Shown: piece after piece, positions 24,976-32,130 of the stretch | Position numbering within the stretch: position 1 is the stretch's first letter | Layout of the letters: the number at the start of each line of letters is the position of its first letter | Origin: Verrucomicrobiota bacterium | GTDB taxonomy: Bacteria; Verrucomicrobiota; Verrucomicrobiia; Limisphaerales; VHDF01 | Assembly (NCBI GenBank): GCA_016871495.1 | Contig: VHDF01000010.1 | Location: 1-64,000, forward strand | DNA: 64,000 nucleotides | Reading direction: 5' to 3' | Notes under the pieces: model-generated | What the model was told of the DNA's origin: nothing | Seen by the model: the letters and a program-made list of their open reading frames with translations, nothing else | The model's database searches: none | Position numbers and translations under genes: made by a program

Positions 24976-26420
24976 CGCACTGGTTTGGGGACCCATCGGT
25001 GAGGGGCGACGTCAGGGACCACGCGGACGTCGGTGGTGAACTTGAACGGCTGAGTTTCGTTGGGGAAGGTCAACTCGACAAAGTAAGCGGTGAAGCCGGA
25101 TTCGGGCTTGGCCACTTTGGCGGCATAGCTTCCGTTGCCCTGATCGCTGAGGGGTTGGCTCTGGTAAAGGGGACCCAGCGTGTCGAGGCGGAAGTCACGA
25201 GCTTTGGGGTTGGTGGCCGTCCAAAGCTTCACTTCTGAAGGTCGCGTCTGGGTCCGAACCTTGACTTCCCCGGCGCGCGGATGATTCCAGGTGAATTGGG
25301 GGAGGGGACGGTTGTAGATCACCGCGTCGTAGCAGGCCAGCAGGGTGAGGAGCGCGTCCGTGTTTTTCAGTCCGTGATCGGAGTTGGGCACGTAGCGGAG
25401 GTATTTGGTGCCCGGCAGGTCGTCGAAGTAGAAGCGGGCCGAGTCCGGCAGGAAGAACTGGTCTCCGGCGGAATTGACGATGAATTTGGGCATGGTCAGC
25501 CGGTCGCGATACTCGTAAGGCTCCTCGATTTTCAGCAACGCTTTCATCTCCGGCGTGCCCATCCAGTTCATGATGCCTTGGGCTTCGTAGTCGCCCACGG
25601 CGGGGGCCCAAAAGCCGTACGAGGCGTAATGGTGTTGCATCGAGGGTTCCATGTTGAGCACGTCGATGACGAACGGGATGACGCCCACAACGCGTTTGTC
25701 CACGGCCGCAGCGGTCCAGGTCGTCCAGCCGCGCTTCGAGCCCCCCGCGATGACGAAACCGTCGATTTGGACACCTCCCCCTTCGGCTGTGGCGCAGTAT
25801 TCGCTGACGGCATCCATCGCTCGAACCGCGCTTTTCGTCATCGGGAGACGGGCCGGCCATTTTTCGTCACCGGTTCGGAGAAACTTGTCCCACGTGTAAG
25901 CGATCATGGAGTCCTCGCTGCGTTTTTCGGTTTCCCCGGCGAACACGAGCGGTTGGTTCGGCACCATGCGGAGTTGGGCGGTGACGGATTTCGTGCGCAA
26001 CGCGATCTGCGCGATTTTTTCGTCGGGAGACTTGGGAGGGTTGGGTCCGTTCCCGCCTCCTTCGATGAAGAGCAGCGCCTTCTGGCTTTTCACCTCCGCG
26101 GGTTGAATGATGGTCAGCCAATGCTTCCACTCCGGACGATCGACTTCATTGGTTGTGAGCCAGGTTTGAGACGTCATCTCCAGCACGTGGGCTTTGAACC
26201 CCGGGCCCTCGTGGGTTTTGACCCGTTGATGACGGTAGGAAGCGTCGGGTGTTCGGACGTAGCGGTCCAAGGCCGTTTCACTGGATCGATAAGGGGTTTT
26301 CGAGGCGGCCGCAAGGTGCGGGCTGGAGCACGCGACGAGGGCTGCGAACAGGGCCAATCCGCGAATGGAATTCGGGAGGCGGCGGGGCAAGGTAAGTTTC
26401 ATGATGGTCTTGTATCGCAT
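24972..26420 (-). CDS. PhoPQ-activated pathogenicity-related (PqaA-type) alpha/beta hydrolase
   Basis: Exported 482-residue protein of the PhoPQ_related family, known for PqaA in Salmonella and common in Planctomycetes and Verrucomicrobia. A signal peptide (RGLALFAALVACSSPHLAAA) is followed by the family core: LDRYVRTPDASYRH, LFIEGGGNGP, the nucleophile-elbow-like FVIAGGSKRGWTTWTAAAVD, VLNMEPSMQHHYASYGFWAPA, FIVNSAGDQFFLPDSARFY and YVPNSDHGL. The Ser/Asp/His-type layout suggests a hydrolase, but no activity is established. The name does not imply pathogenicity. Start at 26420, with a possible alternative at 26402. Confidence 0.88.
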   Translation of the reverse strand: MRYKTIMKLTLPRRLPNSIRGLALFAALVACSSPHLAAASKTPYRSSETALDRYVRTPDASYRHQRVKTHEGPGFKAHVLEMTSQTWLTTNEVDRPEWKHWLTIIQPAEVKSQKALLFIEGGGNGPNPPKSPDEKIAQIALRTKSVTAQLRMVPNQPLVFAGETEKRSEDSMIAYTWDKFLRTGDEKWPARLPMTKSAVRAMDAVSEYCATAEGGGVQIDGFVIAGGSKRGWTTWTAAAVDKRVVGVIPFVIDVLNMEPSMQHHYASYGFWAPAVGDYEAQGIMNWMGTPEMKALLKIEEPYEYRDRLTMPKFIVNSAGDQFFLPDSARFYFDDLPGTKYLRYVPNSDHGLKNTDALLTLLACYDAVIYNRPLPQFTWNHPRAGEVKVRTQTRPSEVKLWTATNPKARDFRLDTLGPLYQSQPLSDQGNGSYAAKVAKPESGFTAYFVELTFPNETQPFKFTTDVRVVPDVAPHRWVPKPVR

Positions 26421-26468
26421 TCCTGCCTCACCGATTTCAAGCGGCGGCCGGGCTTGCGTTCGCCCGCA

Positions 26469-27398
26469 TTAACTCGTGGGGGCGGTTGCAGGTGTCAATG
26501 CAAAAGGTCGAATGCGCACGGCCCGGCGCCGGACGCTCATCACGCAGGGCAGCACCCCTGCAAAGTCTCCGTCGATCTGGAGCGGGACACGCTCCTGCGA
26601 GACCGGATCCAGCCGGATCTCGGGCGAAGCAGCTTGCCAGGCTGGCGGAGGGGCGGAGGGGTCTGATGCGTGAAGCCATTGTGCCAACCGGAGCGCTTTC
26701 GACCATGTCGTTCTGGGCCATCCGTAAAGGTGGATGAGGCCGTCGTCGAGTTCGGCGGTGGGGAACAGGCGGCGATCACCCGCGAATCGTTTGCCTTTGC
26801 CCACAAAAAGCTGGTCCAATTCCGCGCTGATTCCCGAGGCGGATTGGATTCGAAAGCGTCCTCGCTTTTCGGTCAGGGCTTGGCAGGCCGACCAGGCATA
26901 GGCGTACCGCCCGATCCTTTGTTTGAGCTTGTAACTCGCGATTTCCACTGCGCGGGCATCCAGTCCGGCGCCTCCGAGTTGCAGCATCCAGAGGGCTGGG
27001 TTCCTCGTCGGGTCTGGAAACTGAATCTCGACGAGATCGACCCAGCGGTCGTTGGAGGCATCGTCCAGATCCGGCGGTAAACGGGGTACGGCTGCCAGGC
27101 CGAGTTCGAGGGCATAGACATTGACGGTGCCAAAGGGGAGGATGCTGAGCGCGGTGTTGGAGGGGTTGGCGCCTGCCCGCATGAATCCGGTGACGACTTC
27201 GCGGATTGTGCCGTCACCGCCTGCGGCGATGACCCAACGGCATCCTTCGTTGACGGCCTGGCTGGCGAGGCGAGTCGCATCGCCGGCGCCTTGGGTTGGC
27301 TGGATAAGGAGGCCGGGTTGGGCCTGCCAGCGGGCCAAGTGTCGTCCGGCGCGTCCTCCTTGAGCCGAAGGGTTGAAAATCACGCGGACCGGCATCAT
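26469..27398 (-). CDS. diacylglycerol kinase family lipid kinase (YegS/DagK-like)
   Basis: A 309-residue lipid kinase. The N-terminal DAGK catalytic domain shows RVIFNPSAQGGRAGRHLARW, the nucleotide-binding WVIAAGGDGTIREVVTGFM (GGDGT) and LSILPFGTVNVYALELGL. The second beta-rich domain contains LQLGGAGLDARAVEI and the closing VPLQIDGDFAG motif. It should phosphorylate diacylglycerol or a related lipid using ATP at the inner membrane. ATG at 27398 lies only 2 bp from element C2, so the element occupies the leader or promoter of this gene. Confidence 0.9.
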   Translation of the reverse strand: MMPVRVIFNPSAQGGRAGRHLARWQAQPGLLIQPTQGAGDATRLASQAVNEGCRWVIAAGGDGTIREVVTGFMRAGANPSNTALSILPFGTVNVYALELGLAAVPRLPPDLDDASNDRWVDLVEIQFPDPTRNPALWMLQLGGAGLDARAVEIASYKLKQRIGRYAYAWSACQALTEKRGRFRIQSASGISAELDQLFVGKGKRFAGDRRLFPTAELDDGLIHLYGWPRTTWSKALRLAQWLHASDPSAPPPAWQAASPEIRLDPVSQERVPLQIDGDFAGVLPCVMSVRRRAVRIRPFALTPATAPTS

Positions 27399-27399
27399 T

Positions 27400-27637
27400 T
27401 AGCCCGGAAATTTCATACTTGTTCCGCGACCGGGAATTTCCGGGCTAGGGAAACCGCGCCCTGGTTGCCCGAAACGCTTCCTTTTCGATGGGTCCGAAGA
27501 AGAACTTCCTTTCACAGGATGTGGAATGAGAAAAGCATGAGTTGATTGAAGAGGGGCGCGGTTTGATCTAACCCGCATTGCTGAAACTCGATGGTGAGCG
27601 CTTCTCGTTCAAGCCGAGTGTGAAATATGCGGGTTAG
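27400..27637 (+). repeat. nested inverted-repeat element, family C, copy 2 (reference copy)
   Basis: Three pairs of inverted arms with no mismatch: TAGCCCGGAAATT (27400-27412) / AATTTCCGGGCTA (27435-27447); AAACCGCGCCC (27451-27461) / GGGCGCGGTTT (27554-27564); CTAACCCGCAT (27568-27578) / ATGCGGGTTAG (27627-27637). The middle pair encloses about 90 bp; the outer two are separate hairpins at each end. Other copies lie at 12213-12552 and 47298-47536. It encodes no protein and has no recognisable transposase. Confidence 0.85.
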
Positions 27638-27694
27638 ACGATGCGGGCCAGGGTTGGAAAGAAAAGGAAAAAACCGATGGGTATTCAACCTGCC

Positions 27695-27824
27695 GTGTAT
27701 CCCGATGTTGTTGGTAGGGCGGGCCTGTCCCAGCCCGCCGCCCACGGGATGCAAAACATCATGCTCCGGCGGCGCGCCGGGACGGACGCGCCCTACCTGC
27801 ATCACCGGCAACATCGGGATGCAC
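27695..27824 (+). repeat. REPIN-like element, family B, copy 1
   Basis: A 130-bp element with termini GTGTATCCCGATGTTG (27695-27710) and CAACATCGGGATGCAC (27809-27824). Inside are two opposed hairpins, each with GTAG at its outer 5-prime base: GTAG plus GGCGGGC/GCCCGCC (27714-27739), and on the other strand GTAG plus GGCGCG/CGCGCC (27771-27796). Two inverted GTAG-headed hairpins are the layout of REPINs mobilised by RAYT transposases in other bacteria. A near-identical inverted copy is at 58010-58139. Confidence 0.82.
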
Positions 27825-27927
27825 CGTTCAACCTGGCAACGGCAATTCAGTAACGATCTCTCGCAAGATCTTGGCGGCAAAAGCCTTTTTCAAGTTTCGA
27901 TGGTTCACCCGGAGGATCCGCCTCAAC

Positions 27928-27989
27928 TTTTGGCAGGCCTTTGACGCTCAGACTTTTGCGCATCTCGACGCTGCTGAATTTCCGGTTCG
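27928..27989 (+). repeat. family F repeat segment, copy 2
   Basis: About 60 bp beginning TTTTGGCAGGC with CTTTTGCG and GCTGCTG, similar by eye to 12294-12353. It is unlinked here to a C element, 290 bp past C2. Provisional because only two copies are seen. Confidence 0.4.
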
Positions 27990-28398
27990 AGACTACAGAG
28001 AACCGGTGGCCTGCGGAAACACAGACCACCGGGTTTTCTTAGAAGAGCGTGGCCCGAGGGCCACACCAAGGTGGGATTACGGATTTGCCTTTTTGCCTCC
28101 ACCATGATGATGGAGACGGTGGGCTTCTAACTCATTCCGTTTTCCGAAATGCGCCAGTTTTTCCATGGTTCATCATAAAGCATTAACTGTGCCATGGCCT
28201 TTCCAAGGTGTGGAATGGGGCTAAATCGTCGAATTTGACCTAAAAGGGCTCGGAATCAGACAGGAGTGTCCTAAAACGGAACACTCAGGCGCTTCTCAAA
28301 ACCTCAAAAGAATCAAGAATTGGAAGTTCCTTCCTCCTCATGAGTTGGATGCGAGACAATCCATTCCCTCACCAGGATTGGGCGGGGCTCATTCTGGG
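27990..28398. other. non-coding gap with no clear function
   Basis: About 400 bp between the repeat cluster and the HscB-like gene. It holds a perfect short hairpin GTGGCCC/GGGCCAC near 28050 and a weak stem GAGTGT/ACACTC near 28264-28287 that could end the HscB-like transcript, without a U-tract. Base composition is lower in GC than the genes. No credible open frame. Confidence 0.5.
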
Positions 28399-29040
28399 TC
28401 AATCTGACGCGAGGAGGAGTTGAAGGGCAGCCGACTTTCGCTCGGCAATTTGGGCCAGCCATTTTGAGGTGTAGCTCAACGTGGTGTAAACCTCTTGCAA
28501 CTGTTGCAGTTGCATGGGGGTGGTTGAGGGAGGGAAATCGGGTGGCCACTGGGCGTCTAAATCTTGGAGGGACTGCAATGCGAGGGTTTGGATTTCGACG
28601 ATTCGTTGATTCATGCTGTCCAATCTGTCCTGAGTTTCTTGCACCTTCGAGAACAGCCGCACTTTGAGCAGTGGTGAGGTATTCTTGGGGACGCTGACCA
28701 GAGCCAGATCGGTCTCGCGGAGAATTCCGGCAAGTTCGAAGTAGAGGTCGGTGAGATTGGCCGGGGGGTTCTTCTGAAGGGGAATGCCCAGAAGGTCGAG
28801 CAGGTGTCGAAGCCTGGAGGACGGTTCCGAGAGGGTCTTGAACGCCGCATTGAGTTTTGCGGCGGCTTCGTCGGCTTGGCCTTCGGGGCCATCGAGACCC
28901 TGTCGATCCGGGTGAGCTCTCGAGATGCGTTGGAAGTAAGCTTCTTTGATCGACGCCGGATCCAAGGCTGGACGCATGGGGAGTCCCAGGGTGAAGAACC
29001 TGTTTTCGATCGGGGGGGCGTTATGGATGGGGGAGGTCAA
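28399..29040 (-). CDS. J-domain co-chaperone, HscB-like
   Basis: A 213-residue protein with an N-terminal J domain: NRFFTLGLPMRPALDPASIK, YFQRISRAHPDRQG with the essential HPD, and AAAKLNAAFKTLSEPSSRLRHLLDLLG. The C-terminal helical half (LYFELAGILRETDLAL onward, heptad-like) corresponds to the oligomerisation region of HscB, which delivers the IscU scaffold to HscA during iron-sulfur assembly. No isc genes are adjacent, so HscB function is inferred; a general J-domain role is possible. It is divergent from rpmI. Confidence 0.75.
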   Translation of the reverse strand: MTSPIHNAPPIENRFFTLGLPMRPALDPASIKEAYFQRISRAHPDRQGLDGPEGQADEAAAKLNAAFKTLSEPSSRLRHLLDLLGIPLQKNPPANLTDLYFELAGILRETDLALVSVPKNTSPLLKVRLFSKVQETQDRLDSMNQRIVEIQTLALQSLQDLDAQWPPDFPPSTTPMQLQQLQEVYTTLSYTSKWLAQIAERKSAALQLLLASD

Positions 29041-29134
29041 AATGGGGTGGTGGGTGGTGGGAAGCAGGCAAGATGGGTGCTCCCAGGGGATTTTTCGATT
29101 GAAAGCCGGGTCATTTCCAAGGCCAAAATACGTC

Positions 29135-29163
29135 TTGCAGCGTCCAGGGTCGGTACCTATAGT
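29135..29163 (+). promoter_or_regulatory. sigma-70-type promoter candidate for rpmI-rplT
   Basis: TTGCAG (29135-29140), a 17-bp spacer, and TATAGT (29158-29163). The predicted start is near 29170, leaving a leader of about 17 nt before the rpmI ATG at 29187. Position directly upstream of ribosomal protein genes supports it. The short leader leaves no room for the L20-binding operator found upstream of rpmI in other bacteria. Confidence 0.5.
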
Positions 29164-29186
29164 TCGCGCTCTTTTATTATCGAGTT

Positions 29187-29396
29187 ATGCGAAGACCCAA
29201 AGGCGTCAAGACCCGTAAGGCGGTGGCCAAGCGCTTCAAAATCACCGCGACGGGCAAAGTATTGCGCTCCCGCGCCGGGCGCCGCCATCTTCTTTCCACC
29301 AAGAACGCCAAGCGCCGCCGCAGTTTGGGCGAAATGAAGGTGGTGGATCCGACGGATGCTTATCGGATCAAGCAGAACCTCCCGTTCAGTCATTGA
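29187..29396 (+). CDS. rpmI: 50S ribosomal protein L35
   Basis: A 69-residue, strongly basic ribosomal protein. Starts MRRPKGVKTRKAVAKRFKIT and contains the L35 signature GKVLRSRAGRRHLLSTKNAKRRR shifted slightly from the consensus KHLLTKKSxKRKR. Usual length is 64-67. It precedes rplT by 40 bp, as in most bacteria, but infC, which normally leads this operon, is missing; the upstream gene is a divergent J-domain protein. Confidence 0.95.
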   Translation: MRRPKGVKTRKAVAKRFKITATGKVLRSRAGRRHLLSTKNAKRRRSLGEMKVVDPTDAYRIKQNLPFSH

Positions 29397-29436
29397 TTTC
29401 GAGAAGCCTTTTTCAACTTCGACTTTTTGACATCCC

Positions 29437-29808
29437 ATGCGAGTTACTAACGCCCCCGCTTCTTGGAAGCGACGCAAACGAGTCATCCGGGCCGCCAAAG
29501 GCTTCCGGATGCGTCGCTCGAAACTTTACCGATACGCTTCCGACGCGGTCGATCATGGACGGCAATACGCTTACCGGGATCGCCGGGCGAAGAAGCGCAC
29601 GTTTCGCGCGCTCTGGCAAATCCGCATCAACGCGGCAGCCCGCGCCGCGGGCATCACTTACAGCCGGCTCATTGAAGGGTTGAAGGCCGCTCAAGTGGCT
29701 TTGGATCGCAAGATCGTGGCGGATCTCGCGGCGACCGATGCGGCGGCTTTTGGCGAGCTGGTGCGCGTCGCCCAGGAAGCGCTTCGGACCAAAGCGGCCA
29801 AGGCCTGA
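29437..29808 (+). CDS. rplT: 50S ribosomal protein L20
   Basis: A 123-residue basic protein of the large subunit, needed early in 50S assembly. It has the conserved start MRVTNAPASWKRRKRVIRAA, then KGFRMRRSKLYRYASDAVDHG, the YRDRRAKKRTFRALW segment and RINAAARAAGITYSRLIEGL. Slightly longer than usual (about 117) because of the C-terminal tail. In Escherichia coli L20 represses its own operon; no matching operator can be seen here. A strong hairpin with a U-rich tract follows, then pheS. Confidence 0.95.
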   Translation: MRVTNAPASWKRRKRVIRAAKGFRMRRSKLYRYASDAVDHGRQYAYRDRRAKKRTFRALWQIRINAAARAAGITYSRLIEGLKAAQVALDRKIVADLAATDAAAFGELVRVAQEALRTKAAKA

Positions 29809-29845
29809 CCGAAATTCCTTTTCGCCCCCACATGGGGTTGCGGCG

Positions 29846-29886
29846 ACGCGGGCGTCCGGATGAGACCGGGCGCCCGCGTTTCTTTT
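29846..29886 (+). terminator. intrinsic terminator or pheS attenuator
   Basis: A 14-bp stem: left arm 29846-29859 (ACGCGGGCGTCCGG), 6-nt loop, right arm 29866-29879 (CCGGGCGCCCGCGT). It is perfect except for one T-G wobble, and is followed by TTTCTTTT. This is a textbook Rho-independent terminator placed between rplT and pheS. The pheS ATG at 29908 is only about 20 bp past the T-run, so pheST transcription must either read through it, as in attenuation, or start very close to the gene. Confidence 0.85.
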
Positions 29887-29907
29887 GCCCGGGCGATCAT
29901 TGACCCG

Positions 29908-30930
29908 ATGTTTATGAGCCTTTTTCAGGAAATTGAAACGATCCGCGAGCAGGCGGAGCACGAACTCGGCGCGGCCCCCACGCCGGCGGCCTTGGAGCAG
30001 TGCAAAGGCAAATGGATCGGACCTTCCGGCCGCTTGACTTCCCTGATGAAGGGGTTGGGCGGGCTGGCCAAGGAGGAACGGCCGGCGGCGGGCAAGGCCT
30101 TCAATGCCGCCAAAGAAAAACTCGAAGCCTTGCTTGCGGCCCGTCGCGCCGAACTCGAGACGCAGGCCGCGATGCCCAAGCATCCTTCGGACTTCAGCCT
30201 CCCCGGGCGCCGCCGATCGTTGGGACGTCCGCATCCCTTGACGCAGATCACGGACGACATCGTCCGCGCTTTTCGCAAGATTGGGTTTGTGGTGGCGGAC
30301 GGTCCTGAGATTGAGGACGACTATCATTGTTTCGATTCCTTGAACACCCCGGCGGATCACCCGGCTCGGGACGCGCAAGACACGTTCTATGTGGCGGGAG
30401 GTGCGCCCGGGGGCAAGCCGCCGCTGTTGCGCACCCACACCTCGTCGGTGCAGATCCGGGTCATGGAGAAGCAGCCTCCGCCGGTGCGCATCATTGCGCC
30501 CGGGCGCGTTTACCGGCGGGACCATGCTGACGCCACGCACAATCCGACCTTTCACCAAATCGAAGGGCTCTACGTCGATCGCGGTGTCACCGTGGGGGAC
30601 TTGAAGGGCACGGTGGAGTTTGTGTTCAAGGAAGTGCTGGGTTCGGAAGTGAAGCTGCGTTTTCGTCCGCATTATTTCAGCTATACTGAGCCGAGCTTCG
30701 AAATCGACTTTAGCAACGCGCTGGTGAGGAAGCTCGGCAAGGATTGGCTGGAAATCGCCGGGTGCGGCATGGTGCATCCGCAAGTGTTCCGGAACGTGGG
30801 TTACGACCCCGAAGTCTGGAGCGGCTGGGCGTTTGGTTTCGGCATTGAACGCCTGGCCATGTTGCGCTTCGGGGTGACGGATATCCGCCTGTTTTACGAA
30901 AATGACGTTCGCTTTCTGCGCCAATTCTGA
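29908..30930 (+). CDS. pheS: phenylalanine-tRNA ligase alpha subunit
   Basis: Catalytic subunit of the (alpha-beta)2 class II synthetase charging tRNA-Phe. The 340-residue protein has an N-terminal coiled-coil for tRNA contact (about 1-85), then the core: HPLTQITDDIVRAFRKIGF, THTSSVQIRVM, motif 2 FHQIEGLYVD and motif 3 GFGIERLAMLRFG ending NDVRFLRQF. ATG at 29908 or 29914. An in-frame ATG at 29860 falls in the loop of the terminator hairpin and is not credible. The partner pheT is separated from it by an unrelated gene. Confidence 0.95.
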   Translation: MFMSLFQEIETIREQAEHELGAAPTPAALEQCKGKWIGPSGRLTSLMKGLGGLAKEERPAAGKAFNAAKEKLEALLAARRAELETQAAMPKHPSDFSLPGRRRSLGRPHPLTQITDDIVRAFRKIGFVVADGPEIEDDYHCFDSLNTPADHPARDAQDTFYVAGGAPGGKPPLLRTHTSSVQIRVMEKQPPPVRIIAPGRVYRRDHADATHNPTFHQIEGLYVDRGVTVGDLKGTVEFVFKEVLGSEVKLRFRPHYFSYTEPSFEIDFSNALVRKLGKDWLEIAGCGMVHPQVFRNVGYDPEVWSGWAFGFGIERLAMLRFGVTDIRLFYENDVRFLRQF

Positions 30931-30937
30931 GATTTCG

Positions 30938-32092
30938 ATGATGTCCTTCGCCAAGCTTTTTTCCCGGATGTGGCCGCCCGTCGCGCGGGCGCGCGGGTTG
31001 ACCGCCTGCAGTTGCGCCGTGTGGGCGATGGCGTGGGCCAGTGTGAATCTGGAAGCGGCGGGACCGGTGCGCGCCAAGAACGTGTTTCTTGTCACGACCG
31101 ATGGATTGCGCTGGCAGGAACTTTTTGAAGGGGCCGAACGGCCCTTGATCGACGCGGAGGTGGGGCGGGTCAAAAACACCAATCAAGTTTTGAAAGCCTT
31201 CTGGCGCGAGACGGAGACCGCGCGTCGAGAAGCCTTGCTCCCTTTCTTTTGGGGAACCCTGGCGCCGCGCGGCCAGGTTTGGGGCAATCCCAAGCGCCAG
31301 AGCCACGTGCGCGTGACCAACGGACACAACTTTTCTTATCCCGGCTACAACGAGTTCCTCACCGGAGCTCCGGACAGCCGCATTGATTCAAACGATGCCA
31401 AGCCCAACCCGAACCTGAACGTCTTCCAGTGGCTGAACACTCAGCCCGGATTTCGCGGGCGCCAATTCGCGGCCGTCAGTTGGGGCGTGATTCCTTGGGT
31501 CCTGAACGCGGGTCAAACGGGGATCCCGGTCTGGAGCGCGTTCCCGTTGCCGCCGGGGGCCAAGCCGCTTCCGGTATCCGCCGAGTTCCAGGAGTTGGTG
31601 GATCGAGTCACGCCGATTTGGGGGGATGTTTCACTCGACACGTTTTGCGCGGCGGTCGCGAAGAAAGCCGTGCGGGATCGGAAACCTCGCGCGGGATACA
31701 TCGCCCTGGGGGAGACGGACGACTGGGCGCACGATGGGCGTTATGACCTGTATCTCGAATCCGCCAGGCGTTTCGATCGCTTCCTGCAGGAATTCTGGGA
31801 GCTCCTGCAATCGATGCCGTTTTATCGGGATCAAACCGCCTTGATCGTGACGACGGATCACGGGCGCGGTTCGGGTCCTGTGGCTTGGAAGAATCACGGA
31901 CGCGCCTTGCCCGAGTCGGCGGCCAGTTGGATTGCCGTGATGGGCCCGGGTGTCCCTGCCCTGGGTGAACGTTCGCAACAGACCGCCACCGCGGGGCAGG
32001 TGGCGGCGACCGTGGCGGCTTTGGTGGGACACGATTTTGTGGCGGCCTCCCGGCGCGCGGCGCCTCCACTGTCCCTGGGTGAAACACGCTGA
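30938..32092 (+). CDS. alkaline phosphatase superfamily (sulfatase-like) exported protein
   Basis: About 384 residues. A signal-like N-terminus (LTACSCAVWAMAWASVN) is followed by an alkaline phosphatase/sulfatase-type core: VFLVTTDGLRWQELFEGAE (first metal Asp), GHNFSYPGYNEFLTG (possible nucleophile region), YIALGETDDWAHDGRYD, IVTTDHGRGSG and the late NHGRALPESAASWIAVMGPG. Hydrolysis of phosphate or sulfate esters in the periplasm is inferred from the fold; the substrate is unknown. It starts 7 bp after pheS and ends 38 bp before pheT, an unusual insertion into pheST. Confidence 0.8.
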   Translation: MMSFAKLFSRMWPPVARARGLTACSCAVWAMAWASVNLEAAGPVRAKNVFLVTTDGLRWQELFEGAERPLIDAEVGRVKNTNQVLKAFWRETETARREALLPFFWGTLAPRGQVWGNPKRQSHVRVTNGHNFSYPGYNEFLTGAPDSRIDSNDAKPNPNLNVFQWLNTQPGFRGRQFAAVSWGVIPWVLNAGQTGIPVWSAFPLPPGAKPLPVSAEFQELVDRVTPIWGDVSLDTFCAAVAKKAVRDRKPRAGYIALGETDDWAHDGRYDLYLESARRFDRFLQEFWELLQSMPFYRDQTALIVTTDHGRGSGPVAWKNHGRALPESAASWIAVMGPGVPALGERSQQTATAGQVAATVAALVGHDFVAASRRAAPPLSLGETR

Positions 32093-32130
32093 GGCAGGGG
32101 AAAGGCACGGTTGCCGGCGCATTTGATGAC

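Noticed and set aside
27400-27824. CRISPR array or attachment site
   Set aside because: The repeats are dispersed, inverted and structurally nested, not regularly spaced direct repeats, and no cas or integrase gene is present.
29413-31182. Long minus-strand open frame across rplT, pheS and the phosphatase-like gene
   Set aside because: Antisense to highly conserved ribosomal and synthetase genes.
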